A program made the translations under genes and the position numbers. A DNA stretch of 55,512 bases, taken from contig CAYSBC010000004.1 in assembly GCA_964429195.1 (NCBI GenBank), forward strand, positions 1 to 55,512, in the 5' to 3' direction. This stretch comes from JBBAFM01 sp041655415. Its GTDB lineage: Bacteria; Bacillota; Clostridia; Peptostreptococcales; JAAYPU01. The notes under the pieces were generated by a model, which saw only the letters and a list, made by a program, of their open reading frames with translations, was not told the DNA's origin and ran no database searches. The stretch's first letter is position 1, and every line of letters begins with the position of its first letter. Below, piece by piece: positions 1 to 8,381 of the stretch.

Positions 1-488
1 GCTGCTTCTCCCAGATTATAAATGTAACCGTTGACCTCGATTTCAGGCCTATCCTTGCGTGGTATGACAATTATATTTCCTGGGTAGATGACCGTTGTGG
101 CAGTAAGACCGTTTACCCTAAGCAGATCCTGTAAATCAACATTAAATCTTTGGGCAATTCCCCACAAGGTATCCCCAGGCTGAACCCTGTAGCGCATTGC
201 AGGAATAATCAATTGTAAACCAGGATAGATATAATTAGGATTGGTAATTTGATTCCTTTGCACGATTTCTTGAACGGACACACCGTATTGCTGAGCAATT
301 CTCCATAAATTTTCTCCCGGTCTAACAACATGAATCACATCTTCAGTAGGAATGACTAACGCCTGACCGATGAGCAATCGATTAGGATTAGGAAGCTCAT
401 TAAGAGCAGCTACTCTTGCCATAGGCACATTGTAAATAGATGAAATCCTCCAAAGTGTTTCGCCGGGCTTGACAACATGAATAAGCAT
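1..488 (-). CDS. LysM-repeat protein, N-terminal part (runs off the left edge)
   Basis: The visible 162 codons hold three LysM modules, at about residues 2-47, 50-96 and 98-145, each with the pattern V-x-PGE/D-TLW-x-I-(A/S) and ending in VIP or IIP. LysM modules bind N-acetylglucosamine in peptidoglycan. After the third module the protein continues with the start of a new domain (EVNGYIYNLGE), so a catalytic domain such as GH18 probably lies outside the window; that is inference. The start is the ATG at 488, behind AAAGGAGGTC with six-base spacing. A second LysM protein with a GH18 domain lies nearby at 2275-3420, which suggests a role in cell wall or spore cortex. The product has no obvious signal peptide. 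Confidence 0.85.
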   Translation of the reverse strand, partial: MLIHVVKPGETLWRISSIYNVPMARVAALNELPNPNRLLIGQALVIPTEDVIHVVRPGENLWRIAQQYGVSVQEIVQRNQITNPNYIYPGLQLIIPAMRYRVQPGDTLWGIAQRFNVDLQDLLRVNGLTATTVIYPGNIIVIPRKDRPEIEVNGYIYNLGEA

Positions 489-564
489 AAAAAGACCTCC
501 TTTCTTCTTTTCTAGTTCCAATTTATGTTTAAATGAAGGAGGCTGTTACAAATGTTGCCTATAG

Positions 565-608
565 AAAAACAACCCTGTTGCCTGAACTGAACCGGCACAT
601 AGGGTTGC
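565..608 (-). terminator. Rho-independent terminator after the membrane protein gene
   Basis: On the minus strand CAACCCT (601-607) pairs with AGGGTTG (570-576), with additional GCC/GGC pairing inside, followed by TTTTT. It sits just downstream of the stop codon at 621. Confidence 0.75.
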
Positions 609-620
609 TTTATTTAATGT

Positions 621-1088
621 TTAAAATTCACTTTTCTTTTTCAACAATCTTCTTTGGAAGAATAGGAAGACCGGAAGGGGTATGATGATCCAACCAAAGC
701 TTTTGATAAGGGAATTCTTGGCTCTGACAATTTGTCTCGATTCCTCTGCCTTAACCAGTGCATCATATCGAACCATTAATTCTTCATCCGTAAGCTTACT
801 GTTTTCTATTATGCTTCCATCCTCGACATAATCTTTTTCTACACCCCAGCGTTTATATTCTTCAAAGGTTTGATAATAGGGTGCGGGTGCAAACAAGTCT
901 GCTGCTGCCATAAAAGCTGCTACACTGCCACCTATGGTCATCATGAGTGTTGCAAATAATACTAAATAAATATAGACATTTTTTATCACTTGGTCTCCAT
1001 CTCCTTCCACATTGCCTCTCGTTCCAGCAACGATTAGAATGACTAATGCTACTATGACTATAGGAATTATAAATGCAATTGAAACCAT
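621..1088 (-). CDS. Small membrane protein of unknown function, two to three TM segments
   Basis: About 155 residues. A hydrophobic segment runs from residue 2 to about 20 (SIAFIIPIVIVALVILIV), a second lies around 40-65 (YLVLFATLMMTIGGSVAAFMAA), and a third is near the C terminus (GWIIIPLPVFLFF) before a basic tail RRLLKKK. Between TM2 and TM3 is an acidic, probably helical domain with the stretch YKRWGVEKDYVEDG. The frame opens at 1097, but that ATG is only one base from the AGGAGG at 1099-1104. The ATG at 1088 has ten-base spacing and is the better start. The layout resembles DUF5671-type membrane proteins, but I cannot assign a family. Confidence 0.7.
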   Translation of the reverse strand: MVSIAFIIPIVIVALVILIVAGTRGNVEGDGDQVIKNVYIYLVLFATLMMTIGGSVAAFMAAADLFAPAPYYQTFEEYKRWGVEKDYVEDGSIIENSKLTDEELMVRYDALVKAEESRQIVRAKNSLIKSFGWIIIPLPVFLFFQRRLLKKKSEF

Positions 1089-1144
1089 GCCGCACATTCC
1101 TCCTTTAGGATGCTAGGTTATATATTTTTCTATTCCTATCTTAC

Positions 1145-2047
1145 TTATAGGTTATCCAATTTTTCCATGATAAATCTGTCGACTTCCTCGTTTAGTTTAT
1201 ATTCATTTTCTTCCAGTATATTCATGAAATCTTGTAATAATTTTAAATAGGAGCTATCTTCCTCATTACTTATTTCAGCCCTATAAATATTTTTGGCTTC
1301 TTCCTTCATGATTTTGGAATCGTGGCTAAAGAGAGGCGTATTCACTAATCCATAAAGTGTGAAATTAACATACTTTTCATATAAGGCTTTTATCTCTTCT
1401 ATCCTTGATGAATCCGGATATTCATTGATAAACTTTTCTAAACTATAGGCTCTATCTATGACTTCATCCCAACCTATCACCAAGGCAGCATCCTTTGCAG
1501 GCATCTCGTCGGACTCCACAATCATGATTGCAATGTAACTCTTCATATCTTCTGTTACATAGGAGCTGTACTTGTTATAAAAATTATAGTCAATAATAGG
1601 GAAGAACATGCCCTCTGCTGTTTCAACCCTATACCCTGTGTCATCTGCTTTCTTTAAAAGGTTTATTAAGGCTTCATTTTCTGTATTTCTCATGTCATCT
1701 AAATTAAAGTTTGTCATATAATGTTCAAAGATTTCAGCTTGAATGACCTGATCATCAAACTCTTCTTCAAAGCTTGGTAAGTTATCCTTTTGTGCTTTTT
1801 CATACTGATTGATTATCATCGATGCATTTTCTTTTGAAAGGAGTGAAATGTTTTCATCCATATAGTCAACCAACTCTACTAATTCTGCTTCATCGCCAAC
1901 TAAGGCATCCCATCCTTCAATAATAGCTTCTTCCTCTATACCATCCTGTGGATCTGGCAAATCATTCTTATCATTGTTTTCAGGTGTACACCCCATTTGC
2001 AGGCCTAAAAGCAAAACCAGCGCTGCACTCATTATTATCTTTTTCAT
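1145..2047 (-). CDS. Putative lipoprotein of unknown function
   Basis: 300 residues. The N terminus is a classic lipoprotein signal: MKK, a hydrophobic core (AALVLLLGLQ) and the lipobox QMGC, so the mature protein would start at Cys20 and be anchored to the outer face of the membrane. The mature part is acidic, mostly helical in appearance and rich in Glu, Asp, Asn and Tyr. It begins with a low-complexity acidic linker (ENNDKNDLPDPQDG, then EEE). I recognise no catalytic motif. The upstream GGAAGGATAG is about nine bases from the ATG. It lies between a membrane protein and a LysM/GH18 gene on the same strand, so a cell-envelope role is plausible but not shown. Confidence 0.75.
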   Translation of the reverse strand: MKKIIMSAALVLLLGLQMGCTPENNDKNDLPDPQDGIEEEAIIEGWDALVGDEAELVELVDYMDENISLLSKENASMIINQYEKAQKDNLPSFEEEFDDQVIQAEIFEHYMTNFNLDDMRNTENEALINLLKKADDTGYRVETAEGMFFPIIDYNFYNKYSSYVTEDMKSYIAIMIVESDEMPAKDAALVIGWDEVIDRAYSLEKFINEYPDSSRIEEIKALYEKYVNFTLYGLVNTPLFSHDSKIMKEEAKNIYRAEISNEEDSSYLKLLQDFMNILEENEYKLNEEVDRFIMEKLDNL

Positions 2048-2192
2048 TTTATACTATCCTTCCTTCCTCATTTTTCTTTAGATTCATTCTACACGAATTT
2101 ATTGAATTATTCTACAGACTTCTTACTATAGACGCACTTAGTTCCTATTTCGTTCCCGAAATTTAAAAGGAAATATTTCCCTTGCAAAGCAC

Positions 2193-2226
2193 CAAAAATA
2201 GCGTACCACTAAAAATGATACGCTAT
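2193..2226 (-). terminator. Terminator after the LysM-GH18 gene
   Basis: The inverted repeat ATAGCGTA / TACGCTAT (2198-2205 and 2219-2226) has a 13-base loop and is followed on the minus strand by TTTTTGG. It lies about 50 bases past the stop at 2275. Confidence 0.75.
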
Positions 2227-2274
2227 AAAAGCTAATTAACTTATTTCTACCAACTATGCTGATATCACTTTTGC

Positions 2275-3420
2275 TTATAACTTTTCTATTCTAAAAAGTC
2301 GAGATACCATGTACCAGGTTGCCGGAAAAGGCATACTGATAAGCCAATAAAATACCCCTTTTAGCCCATAGGATTTTACAAGCTCATATTTTAAGAAATG
2401 GCCCATTGCGTCTTCAAACCAGACCTTATGATGAGTACCATTCCTAATATAATCCATAAATGCTTGTTGCTCAAAGTCATCAAATTGTATAGATGCTCTG
2501 TACTTTCTTGCTAATTCCCATACTTCCGGCAAAGTTACAGCGGTTGCTAAGTTTTCCGGATTATCCGGTAGTTCCCAATCATAACCATAAAGGGTTAAAC
2601 CTAAAAGAATCTTATTGGCTGGGATATTGTTCTCGATTGCATAATCCAATGATCTTGTTATATATCTTAGGGGCACCGTTGCCCTAGGCGGACCTGAACG
2701 CCAACCAAATTCATAGGTCATAATGGCAGCCCTGTCGATAGAATCTCCTAGAGCATTGTAATCAAAAAAACCAACCCATTCCTCATTAGGCCAGTCATCC
2801 CATTTTGCAGGCATATTCAGAATCAACAGCTTATTATTGTTCTTGAGTTGGATATAAAGCTTCTGAATAAAATTCGTAAACACATTTCTATCTTCCGGAT
2901 TTAAATTTTCAATATCAATGATGACGCCTATCAAATTATCTTCATTAAGTAAAGATAAAATATTCCCTATAAATACCTCTAATGTCTCTGGATTCGATAG
3001 TACTTGATAAGCCAAATCTCGATCAAAATTACCTTCGCTATTCAGGTTGGTAATGACAGGTAATAAGGCAACATTCTTCTCTTGGGCTGCAGCCAGTATT
3101 TCTGTATCCATCTCCCCCTCAAGTGTACCTGTATCTGTCATCTTAAAATCAAAAATGCCTAGATAAGTAAGATACTCTCCTAGGCTTTCAATAAGCGCTG
3201 TTTTATCCTCCACGTTGGATGGATCATAATAGCCAAGAGTTTCAATGGTAGGTCTTAGAGAATCTTCCGGTATATTTTGAGGAATCACTAAAGTCATTCC
3301 GACAATCAATTGATTCGGTTTTTCCAGCCCATTTGCTTCAATAATAGATTGTATCCCTATCCCGAATTCGTTGGCTATAGACCATAGGGTATCCCCTGCT
3401 TTTACGGTATAAATTTCCAT
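2275..3420 (-). CDS. LysM plus GH18 glycoside hydrolase, SleL/YaaH-like
   Basis: 381 residues. One LysM module occupies residues 3-46 (YTVKAGDTLWSIA ... VGMTLVIP). The rest is a GH18 TIM barrel. The catalytic strand reads GVIIDIEN at about 165-172, with Asp169 and the acid/base Glu171 in the family's DxE pattern. The late strand EFGWRSGPPRA and the closing KGVFYWLIS also fit. In Bacillus, LysM-GH18 proteins of this build (SleL/YaaH) are N-acetylglucosaminidases that cut spore cortex muramic-lactam peptidoglycan. I infer a spore or wall hydrolase here. There is no signal peptide, as is usual for SleL. The start is the ATG at 3420 behind GGAGATGATAAA. The gene is probably monocistronic, as its own terminator follows. 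Confidence 0.88.
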   Translation of the reverse strand: MEIYTVKAGDTLWSIANEFGIGIQSIIEANGLEKPNQLIVGMTLVIPQNIPEDSLRPTIETLGYYDPSNVEDKTALIESLGEYLTYLGIFDFKMTDTGTLEGEMDTEILAAAQEKNVALLPVITNLNSEGNFDRDLAYQVLSNPETLEVFIGNILSLLNEDNLIGVIIDIENLNPEDRNVFTNFIQKLYIQLKNNNKLLILNMPAKWDDWPNEEWVGFFDYNALGDSIDRAAIMTYEFGWRSGPPRATVPLRYITRSLDYAIENNIPANKILLGLTLYGYDWELPDNPENLATAVTLPEVWELARKYRASIQFDDFEQQAFMDYIRNGTHHKVWFEDAMGHFLKYELVKSYGLKGVFYWLISMPFPATWYMVSRLFRIEKL

Positions 3421-3488
3421 TTTATCATCTCCATTATCTTCATTCTCTTATAATATATGCAATGGAAATAATTGTGCTTAATTTTCTG

Positions 3489-3698
3489 TTAACTATTGGC
3501 TTTTTTTATCTCTTCTTCTCTCAGTTGGTAATATTCCAAGATAAGCTCGTCCATATATTGGCTGACCTTTAATTTGCTTTCATAGTCCAAATGCGTGTTC
3601 GTATATGTATTATTTAAAATCTTGCGCATCTTAATTATCTTTTCATGTAACTTTTTTAGGCTATTATTTTTTGTCTGAATCGCCCTCTTGTTAACCAT
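3489..3698 (-). CDS. Spo0E-family aspartyl-phosphate phosphatase
   Basis: 69 residues from the ATG at 3698, which has AAAGGGGGG at good spacing. The reading frame is open to 3767, but the extra 23 codons have no ribosome site. The protein is a basic helical hairpin ending with the family signature SQYMDELILEYYQL, matching the Spo0E pattern S-x-x-(L/M)-D-x-L-I-x-x-Y. Spo0E-like proteins dephosphorylate Spo0A~P (or a related response regulator) and so delay sporulation. The key Asp within SQYMDELI is present. It stands alone between the LysM-GH18 gene and the ilv terminator. It supports the view that this is a spore former. Confidence 0.85.
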   Translation of the reverse strand: MVNKRAIQTKNNSLKKLHEKIIKMRKILNNTYTNTHLDYESKLKVSQYMDELILEYYQLREEEIKKANS

Positions 3699-3768
3699 TT
3701 CGTCCCCCCTTTTATGCTCTGTTTTATATATACCTTTTATATTCTTATTTAAATCATATTTTTTCACT

Positions 3769-3800
3769 AAAAAAAGGACTGCCTTATAACAGTCCTTTGT
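3769..3800 (-). terminator. Terminator of the ilvC-ilvB operon
   Basis: On the minus strand AAGGACTG (3790-3797) pairs with CAGTCCTT (3774-3781) over an eight-base loop and runs into a T7 tract. It lies 35 bases past the ilvB stop. Confidence 0.9.
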
Positions 3801-3831
3801 CTATTGTCTGATCATTAAGTTTCCCTAAAGA

Positions 3832-5484
3832 CTACTTAAATATCTGATGATCAATCCCTTCACTTGGAGGTACAATTGGGTATACTCCGTCATTGATGTT
3901 GACATGGCATACAATAATTCTGGATTTTCTTTCTTCATGAGCCTCTTCCATGGCTTTCTTAAATTCCGCTAAATTGGTGACATGGACAGCCTTTGAACCA
4001 AAGGCTTCTGCCAACTTCGTATAATCAATGACATCCGGTAAATCCGTAGATGAATACCTTTCCTGATGGAAAAGCTTCTGCCATTGCCGAACCATTCCCA
4101 AAGTATCATTTTTGATAACAAGAGTGATGATTGGAAGTTGATTGGCAGCTACTGTAATCAATTCATTTAAATTCATCCTAAAGCTACCGTCTCCGGCGAC
4201 ATGAAGAACATTTTTATGAGGAGCTGCTATTTGAGATCCTATAGCGGCACCTAAACCATAGCCCATTGTTCCCAGTCCACCTGAGGTTATGAAAGAGCGC
4301 GCCTTTCTAAATGGCCAGCTTTGAGCTACCCACATTTGATGCTGTCCTACCTCAGTAACAATCAAAGTGTCCTCACCTAATATTGCATCAGCAATTCTGA
4401 AAATATTCTTGGCAACAAATCTGTCTTCTCTAGGCAGTGGTTTTGCCCATTGCTTCACTTCATGAATCCAGTTTTTCCTGTCTTTCTCTTCAACGAGTGG
4501 CAACAATTGTCCAAGAATTATTTTAACATCACCTATGATAGAATAATGGGCTTTGACATTTTTACTGATTTCTGATTTGTCAATATCAATATGGACAATC
4601 TTGGCTTTAGGAGCAAATTTAGCAGGATCTCCTGTTACCCTATCGCTAAATCTGGCCCCTAAGGCTAAAACCAAATCACTTCGATTCATTGCTAAATTGG
4701 CTTCTTTGCTACCATGCATGCCGACCATACCCAAAGATAAAATCCCATCCCTTGGATAGGAGCCTAATCCCATCAAACTGTTTGTTACAGGAATTTCGGC
4801 TCTGTCTGCCAGCTCTCGAAGTTCCTGGTCAGCGTTTGCTATGATAATGCCTCCACCGGCATAGATGATAGGTCTTTTGGCTTCATTGATAAGCTTACCT
4901 ATTTCTTCAAGCTGAGATTGATCAAAATCTTTATTCACTGTATAGGTTTTGGGAACCTTACTTTCAAATTCTGTTCTCTCAATCATAATATTTTTAGGCA
5001 GGTCAATAAGAACAGGACCCGGTCTTCCCTCTTTGGCTATATAAAAAGCTTCTCTTATGATATCTGCTAACTCCTCAATATCATCTACAAAGTAATTATG
5101 TTTTGTAATCGGTAAGGTTACTCCTGTCACATCCACTTCCTGAAAAGAGTCCTTGCCAATTAAACTCAAGCCAACCTGACCGGCTATAACCACTAGTGGT
5201 ACAGAATCCATGTATGCAGTTGCTATGCCCGTCACAGTGTTCGTTGCTCCCGGTCCGCTTGTGCAGAAGCAAACACCGACTTTCCCCGTAACCCTAGCAT
5301 AGCCATCTGCAGCATGAACTGCTCCTTGTTCATGACTTGTGAGAATATGCTTCACTTTATCTCTATAGTCATACATCGCATCATAAACAGGCATAATTGC
5401 ACCACCGGGATATCCAAAGATATATTCTACTGATTGCTCTTTCAAACATTCCATTACAACTTGTGACCCTGTCAACTGCATCAT
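3832..5484 (-). CDS. ilvB: Acetolactate synthase, large (catalytic) subunit
   Basis: 550 residues. It condenses two pyruvates to 2-acetolactate (or pyruvate with 2-oxobutyrate) in valine, leucine and isoleucine synthesis. It shows the ThDP-enzyme layout: an N-terminal PYR domain with the activating Glu52 in SHEQGA, a central FAD/CoA-like domain, and a C-terminal PP domain with the Mg-ThDP motif GDGSFRMN and a downstream NDTLGMVRQWQ. GGLGTMGYGLGAAIG is also typical. Two ATGs open the gene behind AGGGAGGAATA. It follows ilvC by 25 bases, under the T-box leader. No small regulatory subunit (ilvN/ilvH) lies on either side, and a terminator follows at once, so the partner subunit must be elsewhere or absent. 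Confidence 0.95.
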   Translation of the reverse strand: MMQLTGSQVVMECLKEQSVEYIFGYPGGAIMPVYDAMYDYRDKVKHILTSHEQGAVHAADGYARVTGKVGVCFCTSGPGATNTVTGIATAYMDSVPLVVIAGQVGLSLIGKDSFQEVDVTGVTLPITKHNYFVDDIEELADIIREAFYIAKEGRPGPVLIDLPKNIMIERTEFESKVPKTYTVNKDFDQSQLEEIGKLINEAKRPIIYAGGGIIIANADQELRELADRAEIPVTNSLMGLGSYPRDGILSLGMVGMHGSKEANLAMNRSDLVLALGARFSDRVTGDPAKFAPKAKIVHIDIDKSEISKNVKAHYSIIGDVKIILGQLLPLVEEKDRKNWIHEVKQWAKPLPREDRFVAKNIFRIADAILGEDTLIVTEVGQHQMWVAQSWPFRKARSFITSGGLGTMGYGLGAAIGSQIAAPHKNVLHVAGDGSFRMNLNELITVAANQLPIITLVIKNDTLGMVRQWQKLFHQERYSSTDLPDVIDYTKLAEAFGSKAVHVTNLAEFKKAMEEAHEERKSRIIVCHVNINDGVYPIVPPSEGIDHQIFK

Positions 5485-5509
5485 TATTCCTCCCTTAAAA
5501 CATGTGCTT

Positions 5510-6502
5510 TTATTTCTTAATCCAAGCCATCATGTTTCTTAATTTTTGTCCAACTTCTACGATAGGATGTTCTAATTCGCTTCTCTTTATCGCATTAAAG
5601 TTGGGTCTGTTTGTCATATTTTCTATAATCCAATTTTGTGCAAATTTACCGTTTTGAATTTCAGCTAATATTTGTTTCATTTCAGCACGTGTTTCCTTTG
5701 TAACAACACGTCTTCCTGACATATAATCACCATATTCTGCCGTATCACTTACACTGAATCTCATTTTTTCAAATCCACCCTCATAAAGAAGATCGACAAT
5801 GAGTTTTAATTCATGTAAACATTCAAAATAAGCGATCTCAGGTTGATATCCAGCTTCTGTAAGTGTATCAAAACCTGCTTTAACAAGCTCAGTAACACCA
5901 CCACAAAGAACACATTGCTCCCCGAATAAGTCTGTTTCTGTTTCTTCTCCGAAGGTTGTTTCCAAAGCCCCTGCGCGAGTTCCACCAATACCCTTAGCAT
6001 AAGCTAAAGCCATGTCATGAGCTTTTCCTGTGAAATCTTGATGTATTGCAACAAGAACAGGTACTCCAAAACCTTCTTCGTATACTCTTCTTACTAAATG
6101 TCCGGGTCCTTTAGGGGCTACCATGATAACATCAACATTTTCAGGTACGACGATTTGTCCAAAGTGAATATTAAATCCATGTGCAAATGCTAAAACATTG
6201 CCTTCAACCAGATTATCTCTGATTTCTTCTTCATAAATCTTCTTTTGTTTTTCATCCGGAATAAGTATCATAACCACATCAGCAGCCTTAGAAGCCTCAG
6301 CAACACTTAATACTGTAAGGCCATTTTTTTCTGCCTCTGCTTTAGACTTGCTTCCTTCATATAAGCCTACAACAACGTCTACACCGCTTTCTTTTAAGTT
6401 TAAAGCATGGGCGTGTCCTTGACTTCCATAACCTATTATAGCAACCTTTTTCCCATCCAATAATTTTAGATCAGCGTCTTTTTCATAATACATCTTTGCC
6501 AT
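5510..6502 (-). CDS. ilvC: Ketol-acid reductoisomerase
   Basis: 330 residues, the normal class I length. It isomerises and reduces 2-acetolactate to 2,3-dihydroxyisovalerate using NADPH and Mg. The N-terminal Rossmann motif is GYGSQGHAHALNL. The knotted C-terminal domain carries the metal-site stretches DLFGEQCVLCGG and FECLHELKLIVD, then FSVSDTAEYGDY. The frame opens at 6511, but that ATG overlaps the ribosome site AAGGGAG. The ATG at 6502 (MAKMYYEKD) has proper spacing and matches the family start. It is the first gene of the ilvC-ilvB operon, downstream of a T-box leader and its own promoter. Confidence 0.96.
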   Translation of the reverse strand: MAKMYYEKDADLKLLDGKKVAIIGYGSQGHAHALNLKESGVDVVVGLYEGSKSKAEAEKNGLTVLSVAEASKAADVVMILIPDEKQKKIYEEEIRDNLVEGNVLAFAHGFNIHFGQIVVPENVDVIMVAPKGPGHLVRRVYEEGFGVPVLVAIHQDFTGKAHDMALAYAKGIGGTRAGALETTFGEETETDLFGEQCVLCGGVTELVKAGFDTLTEAGYQPEIAYFECLHELKLIVDLLYEGGFEKMRFSVSDTAEYGDYMSGRRVVTKETRAEMKQILAEIQNGKFAQNWIIENMTNRPNFNAIKRSELEHPIVEVGQKLRNMMAWIKK

Positions 6503-6614
6503 TTTTAACATCTCCCTTGAATTATAAATTATATTTAAGTAATCATTTTATAGAAAAGGCTTCTAAAGAAGCTTTTAATGTAGCCATTTTGAAACTCCTA
6601 TAGTCCTATTCGTT

Positions 6615-6840
6615 ATAAAAAAAATTCCGCTCCCTAACTATCGTTAGGGGCGAAATCTATACTCGCGGTACCACCCTAAATTATATTCAAAAATACTAAA
6701 TATATCCTCATTACTGTTTAACGGTTCCCCGGCCCCACCTACTGTTGTTTCAACAGAGCAGCTCAAGAGTGACTATTCTATACTTTTCATTACTAACTTG
6801 CACCCACCGTTAGCTCTCTACAAACTGAAAAAGCATTTTT
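6615..6840 (-). ncRNA. T-box leader controlling ilvC-ilvB
   Basis: On the minus strand the invariant T-box AGGGTGGTACCGCG spans 6664-6677. Right after it comes a strong terminator: CGCCCCTAAC pairs with GTTAGGGAGCG (about 6628-6652) and runs into T8. Upstream is a Stem I region with GAGAGCTAACGGTGGG and the AG-bulge-type sequence around 6795-6815. On the 3' side of the specifier loop the sequence reads GAATAGTCAC. The best specifier is GTC (valine) at 6771-6773, followed by A as is usual; ATA (isoleucine) is a weaker alternative. Uncharged tRNA pairing with the T-box would stabilise the antiterminator and switch on the operon. Confidence 0.93.
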
Positions 6841-6879
6841 TTCTCTTTCATAGCTATTATCATTATTAATTTATTAATC

Positions 6880-6909
6880 ATTCTACTATACAATGAAGAT
6901 TCAAGTCAA
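6880..6909 (-). promoter_or_regulatory. Promoter for the T-box/ilvC-ilvB transcript
   Basis: Minus strand: TTGACT (6904-6909), an 18-base spacer, then TAGAAT (6880-6885). It starts transcription some 35 bases before the T-box Stem I. Confidence 0.75.
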
Positions 6910-7044
6910 CCATTAATTTTATTTTTGCCTTTTTATTTATTTGGTCTTTTATCAAAAGAATAGAATTAAACTTTATTAGGAGTAACATTTATGGAATCAC
7001 CATCATACTATATTACTAAGTCATTCTGAATAGGAGGTGTCTTT

Positions 7045-7299
7045 TTGGTAGAAGAACTCAGAGAAGTAAAGAGCAACTGTTGTTGCGATGATGATGATGA
7101 TAATTTTATCTGGATTATCGTTCTAGTTCTTATTTTACTATGCTTCTGCGGTGGTGAAGACGGATTATTTAATTTTGGCGGAAGTGGCTGTGGCTGTGGC
7201 AGTGGTTTAGATGGTATACTACCACTTATAATCATAGGTGCTGTTCTCCTTCTTCTTTTAGGTGGTAATAAGGGAGGCTTATTCGGCGGATTATTTTAA
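7045..7299 (+). CDS. Small Gly/Cys-rich membrane protein with an Asp run
   Basis: 84 residues starting at a TTG (7045) behind AGGAGGTG with five-base spacing. The order is a polar N terminus, CCC followed by DDDDD, a hydrophobic segment (FIWIIVLVLILLCF), a Gly/Cys loop (GGSGCGCGSGL), a second hydrophobic segment (LPLIIIGAVLLLLL) and a Gly-rich tail. The two membrane segments make a hairpin with both ends on the same face. Six of the seven cysteines lie near the membrane borders. I do not recognise a named family. Gly-rich hydrophobic miniproteins of this style are common in spore formers, sometimes as spore components, but there is no direct evidence here. A reverse-strand frame over the same bases is a shadow. 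Confidence 0.7.
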   Translation: MVEELREVKSNCCCDDDDDNFIWIIVLVLILLCFCGGEDGLFNFGGSGCGCGSGLDGILPLIIIGAVLLLLLGGNKGGLFGGLF

Positions 7300-7320
7300 A
7301 CCCAAAAAAATTTGTACTTA

Positions 7321-7402
7321 GCAGTAGAAATCTACAAATCTTTGATTTGTAGATTTCTGTGCATAAGATCGCCATCAATTTGTATAGCAAATTGGGCGAG
7401 CT
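7321..7402. repeat. Two-hairpin dispersed repeat, copy 1
   Basis: Hairpin 1 is a perfect 14-bp inverted repeat, GAAATCTACAAATC (7327-7340) and its complement (7344-7357), with a TTT loop. Hairpin 2 (7369-7399) pairs TCGCC and CAATTTG with CAAATTG and GGCGA over a five-base loop. The copy at 12571-12652 aligns along its full length with about 13 differences, mostly in loops. Copy 1 overlaps the 3' end of the pseudouridine synthase gene and encodes its last 21 or so residues and its stop codon. Confidence 0.85.
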
Positions 7403-8255
7403 TTAGCATGTCCTCAGGTATTTCAGCAACAATTTCCATTCTCGTCTTCTTCATCGGGTGAATAAAGGATAAATACCGGGCATGAAGAGCTTGTCTTCCG
7501 ATATCTTCATTACCTTTTATACCGTAAAGTGTATCTCCTACTACCGGATGACCTATGGATGCCATATGCACCCTGATTTGATGGGTTCTTCCCGTTAATA
7601 GTGTTATTTCCGCTACAGTGTACTCTGCAAGCCTCTTTAAAACCTTATACTTGGTTATGGATTCCTGCCCATCGGGAGCTATAATTCGTACAATATCTCC
7701 CTCTTCTTTTTTTATAGGCTTATTGATTGTCCCTTCTTCCTCTTCTATTCTTCCTTCTAAAATAGCTATATACTTTTTAACTACTGTATTTTCTTTCATT
7801 TGTGTGGATAATGCTTCTTGCGCAAATGCACTCTTGCCTATGATTAAAAGCCCGGATGTATCTCTATCCAGCCTATTGATAAATCTTATCTTATAAACAT
7901 CTTGCTTTTTGTTCATGTCATGAACCAAACCGTTGGCAATCGTTCCGGTGGGGTGACCCTTTGTAGGATGAACAACGATGCCCGGTTGCTTATCAATAAT
8001 CAATAAATCCTCATCCTCATATACAGTTTGGATTGGAATATCCTCAGGTTCAAAATAGCTGTTTTCACTTGGCAGCACAACTGAAATAACATCTCCCTCC
8101 TTGGGGTAAGTGCTTACATAAACGGACTGTCCATTATTAAAAATGCCATCCGTTCTTTTTAATTTACTTATCAAGCGGCTGGAAATACCCAGTCTCTTTT
8201 TTAATATCTCACTAAGTCTTAGTCCGATATCTTTTTCTTGTATTTTATACTGCAT
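7332..8255 (-). CDS. RluA-family RNA pseudouridine synthase
   Basis: 307 residues. It isomerises uridine to pseudouridine in rRNA or tRNA. An S4-like RNA-binding domain fills the first 65 residues. The catalytic domain has LLIIDKQPGIVVHP, then INRLDRDTSGLL with the catalytic Asp130 in the family motif (H/N)RLDxxTSG, and GRTHQIRVHMASIGHPVVGD. The start at 8255 has CGGAGGGACT in front. Family members usually end soon after the PEDM-type stretch (EIPEDMLKL here). The additional tail, LAQFAIQIDGD then LMHRNLQIKDL, is encoded entirely by the dispersed repeat at 7321-7402. The tail is therefore probably acquired and not part of the fold. RluA-D paralogues cannot be told apart here. Confidence 0.93.
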   Translation of the reverse strand: MQYKIQEKDIGLRLSEILKKRLGISSRLISKLKRTDGIFNNGQSVYVSTYPKEGDVISVVLPSENSYFEPEDIPIQTVYEDEDLLIIDKQPGIVVHPTKGHPTGTIANGLVHDMNKKQDVYKIRFINRLDRDTSGLLIIGKSAFAQEALSTQMKENTVVKKYIAILEGRIEEEEGTINKPIKKEEGDIVRIIAPDGQESITKYKVLKRLAEYTVAEITLLTGRTHQIRVHMASIGHPVVGDTLYGIKGNEDIGRQALHARYLSFIHPMKKTRMEIVAEIPEDMLKLAQFAIQIDGDLMHRNLQIKDL

Positions 8256-8381
8256 AGTCCCTCCGGTTGTTTTTTTAATAGAAAAGCTGATATATGTTTT
8301 TTTTAAATATTATGCTAAAATTATACCATAATAATGATGATTAGATTATAACGAAATAGAAAAGGATTAAGAGAGGGATAA

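Noticed and set aside
7008..7235. Minus-strand frame rich in Pro, Ser and Gln
   Set aside because: Shadow of the Gly/Cys-rich gene at 7045-7299, which has the strong ribosome site.
7321..7357. Likeness of GTAGATTTCTACTGC to the Cas12a crRNA handle
   Set aside because: There is no array, no regular spacers and no cas genes; the motif is part of a dispersed two-hairpin repeat.
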